Source: Lewinellaceae bacterium
GTDB lineage: Bacteria > Bacteroidota > Bacteroidia > Chitinophagales > Saprospiraceae
DNA: 64,000 bases
Reading direction: 5' to 3'
Assembly: GCA_020636315.1 (NCBI GenBank)
Contig: JACJYA010000019.1
Span: 58,576-122,575 of the forward strand
A program made the position numbers and the translations under genes. Position 1 is the stretch's first letter. Each line of letters opens with the position of its first letter. The notes under the pieces are model-generated. The model had not been told where the DNA came from, searched no databases, and saw nothing but the letters and a program-made list of their open reading frames with translations. Shown here one piece after another: positions 26,152 through 36,011 of the stretch.

Positions 26152-26189
26152 AAGCCGGGAGCAGAAATTGCTCCCGGCTTTCGTTTTTT
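26152..26189 (+). terminator. Intrinsic terminator of the SusCD operon
   Basis: AAGCCGGGAGCA (26152-26163) pairs perfectly with TGCTCCCGGCTT (26169-26180) over 12 bp with loop GAAAT, followed by TCG and a run of six T. It lies 100 bp after the SusD stop. Confidence 0.88.
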
Positions 26190-26226
26190 GGATGGCCATT
26201 TTAACACAACTATTTTCAGGAATTCC

Positions 26227-26234
26227 TATCTTTG
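26227..26234 (+). promoter_or_regulatory. Probable -7 box of the 886-aa adhesin gene
   Basis: TATCTTTG, 110 bp before the ATG at 26345 and just downstream of the SusCD terminator. The -33 region is poor. Confidence 0.45.
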
Positions 26235-26344
26235 TATGTCCGGGGAGGCAATACCCGGGCTCTCCACTTGCCCACACACCCTGAACTCTCTCGATCGTTG
26301 GAATAATCAGCGGCTTTAATGTAAGCACTAAACCAATCCTATCC

Positions 26345-29005
26345 ATGAAGAAGGAACTGATCGCCTTTGTGGGGCTGATCGTTTTGACAACGGCCAGCCT
26401 CCGCGCTCAAAACTGCAACGAAACACTGGATGCCGGCGCCGGCGCCACCGTCTGCCAGCCCGGAGAAACCGTACCGCTAAACGGCAGCTTCAGCGGCGCA
26501 ACGCCCCTGTCTGTTAACTGGGCCCCGGCAACCGGTATCGCGGACGCAGGCAGCCTGCAAACTACCGCCACCGTGGCCGCCACCACCACCTATACGCTTA
26601 CCGTCCGCTCGGTAGCTTCCCAAAACCTCATCTTCAACGGCGACTTCAGCGCCGGAGATAACGGCTTTGACAGCGACTACATCTACGGCACCGGCGGGCC
26701 GGTGGGGCTGCTCACCCAGGAAGGCCAGTACGCCATCGACAACAACCCCGGTGATACCCACAACCAGTTTGCCAACTGCGGGGACCACACCACCGGCAGC
26801 GGCAACATGATGGTCGTCAACGGCTCCGGGATGCCAGACAGCGTGTGGTGCCAGACCGTCACCGTACAGCCCAATACGGATTATGCCTTCAGCGCCTGGG
26901 TAACCTCGGTGGTATCCCAAAACCCGGCGGACCTGCAGTTCTACATCAATGGTTTTCCGCTGGGCACTCAGTACGACGCTACTCCCGCAACATGCAGCTG
27001 GCAGCAATTCGCTCAGTTCTGGCCTTCAGGCAGCGCCACCTCGGCGCGCATCTGTATTGTTAACGTCAACGAAAACCCGGCGGGCAATGACTTCGCCCTG
27101 GACGATATCGCCTTCAACCCCGTTTGCGAATACCAGGATTCGGTTACTCTGACACTGGACAGCCCCCCGCCCGTCCCGGCGGTCAGCTGCAGCAGCACGA
27201 CCGCTTCGATAGAACTCACCTGGCCCGACATTCCCGAAGCCAGCGGGTTTAACGTCAATGTAATCAACGGGCCGGACGGCGCATTTGTCAATGACACCAC
27301 TTACCTGCTGGATGGCCTGGCCCCGGATACGCCGATTGATTTCGAAGTGGTTGCCCTGAGCAACGGCCCCTGCGGAAACAGCACGGCCACTATCAGCTGC
27401 AGTACGGATCCATGCCCTGCCCTTTCGGTTACTATAGACGGCCCTACCGCCATCTGTCTGGGAGAGGAAGCTACTTTTACCCTCAATATCGCCACTTCCA
27501 GCCCGGGGCCTTTTTCCGTCACCGTTGATAACGGACAGTTCCCTTTCACACTGGACGATCTGGAGGCCGGTATTTCCGATTTCTCGTTCGCTCCGCCCCA
27601 GTCCTTTGTTCTGACGCTGACTGATTTTGTGGACAACAGTGCGCCCAACTGTGTCTTTTCCAACCTCCCACCCTCCCTGGCCGTAGAGGTAAACATGCCG
27701 GCAAATGCCGGACAGGGAGGCCAGGAAGAGGCATGTACCGGCACCGAAACCCTTTTCCAATTGCAGGATATACTCAGTGGAGAAGATACCGGAGGTGTTT
27801 GGGCCGATATTTCGACAACTCCGGCGGGCAGCGCTTTCGACCCGAACGGAGCGACTGTCAACCCCGCTCAGCTGGCGCCCGGCAACTACACCTTCCAATA
27901 CACAGTGGCAGGGCCTGCCGGCTGCCAGGCCAGTAGCAGTGAGGTGGAGATCAACGTACTGCCCGCCCCCGTCGCCGATGCCGGCCAGCCCCAGGCTCTC
28001 AATTGCGCCTTATCGGCCGTCAGCCTGGGCAGTACCGCCACCAGCAGCGGCCCCGAATTTCAATACTCCTGGGAAACCATCGAAGGGGCAGCTCTCAGCG
28101 ACCCGGCCAGCGCCATGCCGGAAGCACAATCGGCCGGAGTCTATGCCCTGACGGTATTCAACCAGCAGACCGGCTGCCAGGCCAGTGATACGACAACCGT
28201 GGAAGAACAGGTCACTTTCCCCGAGCCGCTGCTATCGGCCTTTACCGGTGATTGTTTCGTCGAGGGCCAGGCTGTGATCACCGTCGATTCGGTCAGCAAC
28301 GGGGTGGAACCCTATCTTTTTAGCCTGGACGGGGAAAACTATTCGCCCTCCCCTCAGTTTTTCAACCTCTCGCAGGGGAATTATACGGTATATATCATCG
28401 ACGGCAATGAATGCGATGGTAGTGCGGATATAACCATTGCAGGCGGCAACGAGCTTGGAGTAGAACTCATCGCCCGCTCCAACGGAGGCGACCCGCATAT
28501 ATCACTGGGCGACAGCCTCCTCCTGGAAGCCGTCATCAGCACCGACTCCAGTAATGTTGATTCCATATCCTGGTTTCCGGACCTGTTTAATTGCAGAAAC
28601 TGTACTCAGGCCAACGTCACCCCGCAGAAGACAACGACCTACACCGTTACCGTCACTGATATCAACGGCTGTCGCGCCAATGCCAGCCTCACGGTCTTTG
28701 TGGAACAAAAATACCGATACTTCATCCCCAACGCCTTCTCTCCCAACGAGGACGGCCGCAATGATGTGTTCTTCGTAAATACCGGCCCGGAGTTCCAGCG
28801 CGTCCTGTCCCTGCGCATTATGGACCGCTGGGGCAATATGGTCTATAGCCGGGAGGACTTCCCTCCCAACGACCCTTCTTTCGGCTGGGACGGCTTTTTC
28901 AGGGGCAGCCTCGCACCGACAGGCATTTACGCCTTCGTCGCCGAGCTGGAACTAATCACCGGGCAGGTAATCGTGGAGAACGGGGCCCTGACGGTAGTGT
29001 ATTGA
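26345..29005 (+). CDS. T9SS type B surface protein with galactose-binding-like N-domain
   Basis: An 886-aa exported protein. Order: signal peptide 1-21 (ASLRAQ), Ig-like segment about 25-88, and a jelly-roll carbohydrate-binding-like domain about 90-260 (NLIFNGDFSAG, MMVVNGSG, WCQTVTVQPNTDYAFSAWV, DFALDDIAF). An FN3-like domain (about 275-350), further Ig-like segments and a SprB-like unit near 635-700 follow. The CHU_C sorting domain closes the protein (IPNAFSPNEDGRNDVFF ... DRWGNMVYSRE ... FGWDGFFRG, about 795-886). Its first 350 residues are clearly homologous to those of the next gene. By family it passes the outer membrane through the T9SS. The N-domain suggests glycan binding (inference). 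The ATG at 26345 starts the signal peptide. Confidence 0.87.
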   Translation: MKKELIAFVGLIVLTTASLRAQNCNETLDAGAGATVCQPGETVPLNGSFSGATPLSVNWAPATGIADAGSLQTTATVAATTTYTLTVRSVASQNLIFNGDFSAGDNGFDSDYIYGTGGPVGLLTQEGQYAIDNNPGDTHNQFANCGDHTTGSGNMMVVNGSGMPDSVWCQTVTVQPNTDYAFSAWVTSVVSQNPADLQFYINGFPLGTQYDATPATCSWQQFAQFWPSGSATSARICIVNVNENPAGNDFALDDIAFNPVCEYQDSVTLTLDSPPPVPAVSCSSTTASIELTWPDIPEASGFNVNVINGPDGAFVNDTTYLLDGLAPDTPIDFEVVALSNGPCGNSTATISCSTDPCPALSVTIDGPTAICLGEEATFTLNIATSSPGPFSVTVDNGQFPFTLDDLEAGISDFSFAPPQSFVLTLTDFVDNSAPNCVFSNLPPSLAVEVNMPANAGQGGQEEACTGTETLFQLQDILSGEDTGGVWADISTTPAGSAFDPNGATVNPAQLAPGNYTFQYTVAGPAGCQASSSEVEINVLPAPVADAGQPQALNCALSAVSLGSTATSSGPEFQYSWETIEGAALSDPASAMPEAQSAGVYALTVFNQQTGCQASDTTTVEEQVTFPEPLLSAFTGDCFVEGQAVITVDSVSNGVEPYLFSLDGENYSPSPQFFNLSQGNYTVYIIDGNECDGSADITIAGGNELGVELIARSNGGDPHISLGDSLLLEAVISTDSSNVDSISWFPDLFNCRNCTQANVTPQKTTTYTVTVTDINGCRANASLTVFVEQKYRYFIPNAFSPNEDGRNDVFFVNTGPEFQRVLSLRIMDRWGNMVYSREDFPPNDPSFGWDGFFRGSLAPTGIYAFVAELELITGQVIVENGALTVVY

Positions 29006-29060
29006 GGAGGGAGTTTAGAAGTTTAGAAGTGGAGAAGTTTAGGGCTTGCGGCCTTCGGGC

Positions 29061-29263
29061 GGGGAGTGGTCATAGTTCCTGGTTTTTTACCCGGCAGAGC
29101 AATAGCGAAGACGGGCTGAGTTCCTTGTTACTCTGGAAACCAGCGGGTTAGCATAAAGCGGACACACTTATTTGAACTATCGGGACTGTTCAAAGTTCTG
29201 GGTTTCTGGGTTTCTGGAAACCAGCGGGTTAGCGTAACACGGACACACTTATTGGACTATCCC
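29061..29263 (+). repeat. Dispersed intergenic element, copies 3 and 4 in tandem
   Basis: Copy 4 (29182-29263) is clean: GGGACTGTT start, two TTTCTGG heptamers, core TGGAAACCAGCGGGTTAGCG, CGGACACACTTATT, then GGACTATCCC. Copy 3 (29061-29181) has the same core at 29134-29152 and the same tail, but its 5' half (GGGAGTGGTCATAGTTCCTGG) is separated by about 45 bp of unrelated sequence. The last base of copy 3's ACTATC adjoins the GGGACTGTT of copy 4. Confidence 0.85.
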
Positions 29264-29328
29264 ATCCCGAACTATCCCCAATATGGTTCCATCCGGCCCT
29301 CAACTCCCAAACCCAACGAGATCACCAA

Positions 29329-29425
29329 CAGCCCTAAACCCCAAAAGCTTCCACCTGGCCCTAAACTTCTAAACCAGGCCAGACTCCATTCGGCTTCTAA
29401 ACTCCTAAACCCCAACCGCTCTCCC
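29329..29425. repeat. Diverged CTAAAC-word repeat
   Basis: CCCTAAACCCC, CCCTAAACTTCTAAACC, CTTCTAAACTCCTAAACCCC recur across this stretch. The reverse complement (GTTTAGAAGTTTAGAAG) stands at 29020, and a short piece, CTCCTAAACTTCTAAACCC, recurs near 55410. Confidence 0.6.
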
Positions 29426-29504
29426 TTCTCCGGCCCCGGATTCCACTACCCTTCCTTTTCCGTGCGCCTCTCTCTATCCTCTATTAAAATCAAATCCAAA
29501 TCCA

Positions 29505-29512
29505 TATCTTTG
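29505..29512 (+). promoter_or_regulatory. Probable -7 box of the 2131-aa adhesin gene
   Basis: TATCTTTG, 104 bp before the ATG at 29616. No clear TTG lies 19-21 nt upstream. Confidence 0.4.
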
Positions 29513-29615
29513 GCAGTATTGTTTCGAAGCTCCCATCAAAGTTAATCCCTCCAAAGCCAAACCAGCCGGATGGTTGAATCCCGGAAGGCCTTTTTCACCC
29601 TTTAATTGCCGATGT

Positions 29616-32600
29616 ATGAATGTCTTTACCTGCTGGCTGTTATTGCTTTTATCGACCACTGCCTGGAGGGCGAAATCACCGGTTCCTGTTGCCTCAAGCA
29701 CTCTTCTGGACTGCAGTGTCTCCGTCGATGCAGGCCCGGACCAGACGATCTGCGAACCCGGCCAGCCGGTGAATCTCAACGCCAACGTTTCGGGCAATCT
29801 GCTGAGCATCCAGTGGTCACCTTCCACGGGCCTTTCCAACCCCAATATCCCCAACCCGGTGGCGACGGTGAACGGGACCACCACCTACACGGTAATGGTG
29901 AGCGCCGCTTCCAACCAGAACCTGATAACCAACTGGGATTTCAGCCAGGGCTTCGCCGGCTTTTCCAGCGATTACATTCCCGGCAACGGCGGGCCATTCG
30001 GGCTGCTTTCCAATGAAGGCACTTATGCCGTTGCCTCCAACCCGGCTCTGACTCACACCAATTTCGCAAGCTTTGGCGACATTACCGGCGATGGCAGCAT
30101 GCTGGTGGTTAATGGCGCCGGCACACCCAACCAGATCGTTCTTTGCCAAACCGTCTCCGTTACGCCCAATACCAATTATGCTTTCAGCACTTATGTGGCT
30201 TCGGCCATTTCCAGCTCTCCCGCACAGCTGCAATTCTCGGTCAATGGACAATTGATCGGCAATATTTTCAACGCCTCCTCCACCCCCGGCCTGTGGCAGC
30301 AGTTTTACGCCACCTGGAATTCGGGCGGCAGCACCACCGCTGACATCTGCATCGTCAACCAGAACACCGCCGCCTCCGGCAATGATTTCTGCCTGGACGG
30401 CCTGTTTTTCAGCGAGCTTTGCGATGCCTTCGACGACGTCACCATCACCCTGGTGCAGCTCAATGCGGACTTTACGCCCCCAACCGGCCTCTGCGTTGGT
30501 TCGTTGCCCTTTGATATGAACCCCTACCTCTCCCCCAACGCCACCCCTGGAGGCAGTTGGATGATCGACGGTCTGCCCACCAGTTATTTCGACCCGGCCG
30601 TGCTGGGCGCCGGCGTTCACAACGTCACCTATACCGTAACCCAGGCTCCCTGTTCCGAAACGGTATCCTTTCCCGTTACCGTGGACCCTCTGCCGCAGGC
30701 AAACTGGGCCATCCCTTTCGGGATATGCCAGGCAGATCCCCCACTCGATATGGACAACTGGCTGTATCCCGGCACCCTGCCGGGTGGTAGCTGGACCATC
30801 AACGGGCAGCCCTCCGTCGGGGAATTCAACCCTGCGATCTGGGGGCCGGGCCAGCATCTGGTTTCTTATACCATCGGCACACCGCCCTGCACCAATGAAT
30901 TCTCCGAATTTGTGGAGGTCAGCCCGGTGCCATCCGCCAGCTTTTCAATTCCCGCGGAAATCTGTGACCAGGCGCCCGCCTTTGACCTGAATACCCTTCT
31001 CGATCCCGGCGCCACCCCCGGCGGCAGCTGGATCGTCAACGGCACATCCACCTCCATATTCGACCCTTCGGCCCTACCCATAGGCGCCAATGACGTCATC
31101 TATCAGGTGGGCAATCCTCCCTGCGATGCTTTCGCCTGGCAGACTATACTCATTACAAACGCCCAGGCGCCGGTGCCGGCCTGCGGGCAGGTAGGCAACG
31201 ATTTCCTTACGGTGGAATGGCCATCAGTCTCCGGAGCAACGGGCTATTCGGTAGAAGTGGTGAGCGGACAAACCGGAGGCATCTTAAACGGCAACACCTT
31301 CACGCTCAACGGCCTTGCTCCGGGAGAAACCGCCAGCTTTGTCATTTTTGCAGAAAACGACTCCGCCTGCCCCCCTTCTTCCAGCGACACCATCCAGTGT
31401 TCTACACTGGAGTGTACGCCGCCTGTGGTCGTAATACAGGATGAAACTGCCCGTTGTGAGGATGACCCCTCCTTCAGCCTTATCGCCATGGTGGCCGATT
31501 CTTTTCCCGCCGGCGCCTGGAGTGGGCCGGGGATCATCGATACCCTCAATGGCGTTTTTGACCCCGCTGCCGCCGGGCCGGGCATTCACACTGTGCAGTT
31601 CATCACCAACCCTGACGGTTGCCCCGGCCAGGGTGTCGCCAGCATTGAGGTGCTGCCGGCGCCTGTCGCAGAATTCACCCTTCCGGATTCCATCTGCATT
31701 TTGGATACCGCCCTCATTCAATTCACCGGCATGGCTGATACCAGCGCTACTTTCACCTGGGATTTTGATGGAGGGAACAGTGCTGCCCCTCCCAATGACA
31801 CCCTACAGCGCGTAACCTGGAGCAGCCCGGGGCAGAAGGTTATCAGCCTTCAGATCGATCAGGACGGCTGCCTCTCTGAGGTTTTCTCCGATGCTATTGA
31901 GGTCCAGCCTCTGCTGCAACCGCCGTTGGTCAATTGCCGAAGCACCGAAACTTCCGTGGAATTTTACTGGCCCTCAGATCCGGCTGTGGACTCCTTTCTC
32001 GTCATGGTTTTGAGCGCTCATACGGGTATCATGCCTTCCGACACCAGCTTCCTGGTAGATGGGCTCACACCCGGAGAGGCAGTGGCGATCACTGTCACCG
32101 CGCTCAGCGCCAACGCCTGCCCGGATACGATGGTGCTGGCCAGTTGCATTGCCGAGGCCTGCCCGGATATTGTTCTCAGCATACCTCCGGCGCCGGACAT
32201 CTGCCTGAGCGGCAACGGCGATACCATAACTCTTACGGCTACCCTCACCGGAGGGCCGGCCGACGGCGTTTATACCTGGCAGGGCCCAGGCATCGTTGAC
32301 AGCCTGAGCGGGCTGTTCAGCCCAGGCGCCGCTGGTATTGGCGCCCATACCATCAACCTAACCTACACCCGGGGTAGCTGCAGCTATAATACCAGCACTT
32401 CCATTACCGTCCGCCCTACGCCCGTTGCTGCCTTCACTGCCGACAGCCTGATCTGCCTGACGGATCCCGCTCAGGTATCCTTCACCGGAACGGCCGGCCC
32501 AAACGCTACGTTCAACTGGGACTTCGACGGAGGAACCGCCGGAACGGGCACCCCCTTCAGCGTAACCTGGCCGGCGCCGGGAATCTATACCATATCCCTC

Positions 32601-35600
32601 CAGATTGAAGAAGAAGGCTGCCTTTCCGAACCGGCTGCTCAAACCGTCCAGGTGGATGATACTCTCTCTGTCCCGGTGATCACCTGTGAAGCGGATTACA
32701 CTTCGGTAACCTTCCAATGGAACCGGATAACAGACGCATTTGCCTATCTCGTCAATGTGACGGACGGCCCTGCCGGCACACTGCTGAACGATACGACGCT
32801 GCTAGTGGACGGGCTCGAACCCGGCCAGGCAGTAAGCATAGCATTGGAAGCTTCCAGCGCAAACGCCTGCCCCTCTGTAACGGCAACGGCCAGCTGTGCT
32901 GCTCTCCCCTGCCCCAACGTCTCCCTGAACCTGGAAACACCGCCGGATCAATGTTTTGACAACTCCGGTTTCAATATCCCTCTTCAGGTTGATGTTCTGA
33001 ATGACACCGGTAACGGAAGCTTAACCTGGAGCGGCGCAGGCATCACTGACCCCACCAGCAATCAGTGGACAGTGGATGCCGGCCAGATTGGGCAGCCCAA
33101 CCCCATCATCGCTACCTGGACAGAAGATGTATGCACCGTTTCCGATACGGCCTTTCTGAATGTTTACGCCAACCCCACCCCGGATTTCACCGCCACTCCG
33201 GTGATCTGCCTGTCCGATGAAGCCACCATCAGCTATACCGGTACTGCTTCTCCGGCCGCCAGTTTCACCTGGGGATTCGACGGAGGCGCCATTGTCAGCG
33301 GAAGCGGCGCCGGGCCCTATCAGATACACTGGGATTCTCCCGGAAATTATACGATAAACTTACAGGTAGAAGAAAACGGCTGTTCTTCAGCATTGGCCAC
33401 ACAGACGGTGCAGGTGGATGATACCCTCAGCACCCCGGCCATTCAATGCGAGGCCACTTATACCTCCGTGAGCTTTTCCTGGAATGACATTCCCAATGCT
33501 TCTGCTTATCAGGTAGAAATACTGGACGGCCCCCCGGGCACAATGGACGGGCCGGCCGGCTACCTAATCGAAGGGCTGCAGCCCGGGCAGCAGGTGAGCA
33601 TCGGCCTCACCGCCCTCAGCGACAACGCCTGCCCGGCAGTGGCCACAACTGCAATCTGTGCCGCCCTGCCCTGCCCCGATGTCAGCCTCGCGATTCAGCC
33701 TCCCGCCGGCCAGTGTTTCGACGGAACCCCATTTACCATCAGCCTGCAGGCCGATATCCAGAACGACACCGGCAACGGCAGCCTCAGTTGGAGCGGCGCC
33801 GGGATCACCGATCCCGCAAGTGGCAACTGGACGGTGGATGCCGGCCAGGCAGGGCAGCCCAACCTCGTCATCGCCACCTGGACAGAAGACGTCTGCTCTG
33901 TTTCCGATTCGGTTTTTCTGAATGTTTATGCCAATCCCACTGCCGACTTCTCCGCCACTCCCATCATCTGCGTAGAGGGGCAGGCTACCATCCTTTACAA
34001 TGGGACGGCCACGCCTGCGGCAAACTACAACTGGGATTTTGACGGCGCCGATGTGATCAGCGGAAGCGGCGCCGGCCCTTTTCAGTTGCAATGGCCGGCA
34101 GCCGGCGCCTATACCATCAGCCTGCAGGTGGAAGAAAATGGATGTTCCTCGGTCCTTTCTACCCGAAGTGTACAGGTGGATCCCGTCCTTCAGGCTCCGA
34201 TAGTGGAATGTGAGCCCGGCTTCGGCACGGTTCTTTTCAGCTGGAGCCCGGTATCCAATGCCTCCGGCTATCAGGTGGACGGCCCGGGCGCCATGCTCAC
34301 CGATACTTCCTATCAGGTGAACGGCCTGCTCCCCGGAGAGGAAGCCGGCATTACCGTTACTGCCCTGAGCGCCAATGCCTGCCCCGCCGTGAGCATTCCA
34401 GCCAGCTGCAACGCCCTGCTCTGCCCGGACGCCACCGTAAGCATGACGGCCACTCCTGCCATCTGTGCCGGGGAAGAAGCCCTGCTCGAGATCACGTTTT
34501 TCGGGGATGGCGGCCCCTACAATATGACGCTGCTGATCGATGGCCAACCCATGATGCTCAATGGCATTGAAGAAGGATACTCCACCTCACTGCCCCTTAC
34601 CGCCAGCACCCTCTTCCGCCTTGAAAATATCGTCGATACAGGCCATCCCAACTGCACCCTGCCCAGCCCGCCTTCCGTTACAACGGTAGTCCGGCAACCG
34701 GTTACCGCCGGTACGCCGGCCGGGCCTTTTGAACTGTGCAGCCGCACGAATACCAGTATTCAGCTCTTCAACCTGCTGGAAGATGAACAACCTGGCGGCG
34801 CCTGGAGCCTTACCGACGGCCCGGCATTGCTTCCCGGGGCATTCAATCCCAACACCGGTATTTTCCTGCCCGGGCAGCAGCCTCCGGGAACGTATCTGTT
34901 CTCCTACAACATCACTGCCCAGGCGCCCTGCCCCAATGACAGCGCCAGCATCCCTGTCATCATCAACGAGCGGCCGGTGGCCGATGCCGGAGAAGATATC
35001 ACTCTGAGCTGCACCTTCAATATAGGTTCCCTGGGAGGAAGCGGCACCAGCACCGGCCCGGCGCTGGAATACAACTGGTCCTCCGACGACGATGTAGATA
35101 TTATGAACCCCGAACAACCCTACATAGACATCAGCCAGCCGGGAACCTATCAACTCACGGTGCTCGATACCCGGAACGGCTGCAGCGATACCGACCAGGC
35201 CATTGTCGATTCCGAGATCGCCTTTCTGGTGCCTTATGCTTCCGTCAGCCCCATCAGCTGTTTCCAGTCCAATGACGGCCTCATCTCTATCGACTCGATC
35301 AGCGGAGGGACAATGCCCTACCGTTATTCACTGAACGGCGGGCCTTTCACCGGTTCGCCTGCCTTTGTCCCGCTTGGCCCCGGCACTTACGACATTGCCA
35401 TTGAGGACGCCACCGGCTGCCGGGCGGAGCTGCAGTTCCAGCTCGAAGAGCCCAACGAACTGCAGGTTGTCCTGCTGGCCAATATTCAGGCCGAAGACAA
35501 CAGCATACAGATCGGGGACAGCATTCAGTTGCAGGCCCTGGTCAACATTCCGGCCGAAGAAGTTGATAAGGTTTATTGGCAACCCGACAGCCTGGGTTGC

Positions 35601-36011
35601 GATACCTGCCTGTCCGCAACTTTTTCCCCTCAGATCAGCACCATTTTCTCCGTACAGGTGACCGACATCAACGGCTGCACGGCGGAGGACATGGAACGGG
35701 TGATCGTACGAAAAAATTACAACGTATTCATACCCAATGTCTTCTCCCCTAATGGCGATGGCAGGAACGATGCCTTTATGATCTTTGCCGGCAAGGAGGT
35801 AAAAGAGATAAAAACATTTATGGTTTTTAACCGCTGGGGAGAGACCGTTTTCGAGCATTACAATTTCCAGCCTAACGACCCGGCTCACGGCTGGGACGGT
35901 GCTTTCCGGGGGCAGCCTATGAACGACGCGGTCTTTGTATATTTTGCCGAAATTGAAATGGTGGACGGGCAGGTAGTGTTGTTTAAGGGAGATGTTACAT
36001 TGATGAGGTGA
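29616..36011 (+). CDS. Giant modular T9SS type B adhesin with tandem FN3/Ig/PKD modules
   Basis: A 2131-aa exported protein; the ATG at 29616 (MNVFTCWLLLLLSTTAWRA) opens a signal peptide. Order: Ig-like segment (about 40-100); galactose-binding-like domain (about 105-285) homologous to that of the 886-aa neighbour; three copies of a 77-residue unit with PGGSW and FDP/FNP motifs (about 290-515); four tandem modules of about 253 residues, each FN3-like, Ig-like and PKD (F.WDFDGG), plus a partial fifth; further Ig-like and one SprB-like unit; and a CHU_C sorting domain (IPNVFSPNGDGRNDAF ... FNRWGETVFEH ... HGWDGAFRG). Family knowledge points to surface adhesion after T9SS export. It probably arose by duplication of the preceding gene followed by internal expansion (inference). 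Confidence 0.88.
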   Translation: MNVFTCWLLLLLSTTAWRAKSPVPVASSTLLDCSVSVDAGPDQTICEPGQPVNLNANVSGNLLSIQWSPSTGLSNPNIPNPVATVNGTTTYTVMVSAASNQNLITNWDFSQGFAGFSSDYIPGNGGPFGLLSNEGTYAVASNPALTHTNFASFGDITGDGSMLVVNGAGTPNQIVLCQTVSVTPNTNYAFSTYVASAISSSPAQLQFSVNGQLIGNIFNASSTPGLWQQFYATWNSGGSTTADICIVNQNTAASGNDFCLDGLFFSELCDAFDDVTITLVQLNADFTPPTGLCVGSLPFDMNPYLSPNATPGGSWMIDGLPTSYFDPAVLGAGVHNVTYTVTQAPCSETVSFPVTVDPLPQANWAIPFGICQADPPLDMDNWLYPGTLPGGSWTINGQPSVGEFNPAIWGPGQHLVSYTIGTPPCTNEFSEFVEVSPVPSASFSIPAEICDQAPAFDLNTLLDPGATPGGSWIVNGTSTSIFDPSALPIGANDVIYQVGNPPCDAFAWQTILITNAQAPVPACGQVGNDFLTVEWPSVSGATGYSVEVVSGQTGGILNGNTFTLNGLAPGETASFVIFAENDSACPPSSSDTIQCSTLECTPPVVVIQDETARCEDDPSFSLIAMVADSFPAGAWSGPGIIDTLNGVFDPAAAGPGIHTVQFITNPDGCPGQGVASIEVLPAPVAEFTLPDSICILDTALIQFTGMADTSATFTWDFDGGNSAAPPNDTLQRVTWSSPGQKVISLQIDQDGCLSEVFSDAIEVQPLLQPPLVNCRSTETSVEFYWPSDPAVDSFLVMVLSAHTGIMPSDTSFLVDGLTPGEAVAITVTALSANACPDTMVLASCIAEACPDIVLSIPPAPDICLSGNGDTITLTATLTGGPADGVYTWQGPGIVDSLSGLFSPGAAGIGAHTINLTYTRGSCSYNTSTSITVRPTPVAAFTADSLICLTDPAQVSFTGTAGPNATFNWDFDGGTAGTGTPFSVTWPAPGIYTISLQIEEEGCLSEPAAQTVQVDDTLSVPVITCEADYTSVTFQWNRITDAFAYLVNVTDGPAGTLLNDTTLLVDGLEPGQAVSIALEASSANACPSVTATASCAALPCPNVSLNLETPPDQCFDNSGFNIPLQVDVLNDTGNGSLTWSGAGITDPTSNQWTVDAGQIGQPNPIIATWTEDVCTVSDTAFLNVYANPTPDFTATPVICLSDEATISYTGTASPAASFTWGFDGGAIVSGSGAGPYQIHWDSPGNYTINLQVEENGCSSALATQTVQVDDTLSTPAIQCEATYTSVSFSWNDIPNASAYQVEILDGPPGTMDGPAGYLIEGLQPGQQVSIGLTALSDNACPAVATTAICAALPCPDVSLAIQPPAGQCFDGTPFTISLQADIQNDTGNGSLSWSGAGITDPASGNWTVDAGQAGQPNLVIATWTEDVCSVSDSVFLNVYANPTADFSATPIICVEGQATILYNGTATPAANYNWDFDGADVISGSGAGPFQLQWPAAGAYTISLQVEENGCSSVLSTRSVQVDPVLQAPIVECEPGFGTVLFSWSPVSNASGYQVDGPGAMLTDTSYQVNGLLPGEEAGITVTALSANACPAVSIPASCNALLCPDATVSMTATPAICAGEEALLEITFFGDGGPYNMTLLIDGQPMMLNGIEEGYSTSLPLTASTLFRLENIVDTGHPNCTLPSPPSVTTVVRQPVTAGTPAGPFELCSRTNTSIQLFNLLEDEQPGGAWSLTDGPALLPGAFNPNTGIFLPGQQPPGTYLFSYNITAQAPCPNDSASIPVIINERPVADAGEDITLSCTFNIGSLGGSGTSTGPALEYNWSSDDDVDIMNPEQPYIDISQPGTYQLTVLDTRNGCSDTDQAIVDSEIAFLVPYASVSPISCFQSNDGLISIDSISGGTMPYRYSLNGGPFTGSPAFVPLGPGTYDIAIEDATGCRAELQFQLEEPNELQVVLLANIQAEDNSIQIGDSIQLQALVNIPAEEVDKVYWQPDSLGCDTCLSATFSPQISTIFSVQVTDINGCTAEDMERVIVRKNYNVFIPNVFSPNGDGRNDAFMIFAGKEVKEIKTFMVFNRWGETVFEHYNFQPNDPAHGWDGAFRGQPMNDAVFVYFAEIEMVDGQVVLFKGDVTLMR
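31165..34194 (+). repeat. Four in-frame modules of about 760 bp
   Basis: Module starts near 31165, 31915, 32671, 33435 and (partial) 34195, so the period is 750-764 bp or about 253 codons. Modules 3 and 4 are the most alike, sharing long runs such as NDTGNGSL.WSGAGITDP and IATWTEDVC.VSD. Confidence 0.8.

Larger units (their letters stand above)
29006..29615. other. Repeat-rich intergenic region
   Basis: A 610-bp interval between two related adhesin genes with no gene of its own. It holds, in order, a GTTTAGAAG repeat (29009-29040), two tandem copies of the dispersed element (29061-29263), an array of CTAAAC-containing words (29329-29425) and a promoter box (29505). An in-frame TTG at 29574 could extend the next gene but lies outside its signal peptide. 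Confidence 0.7.
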
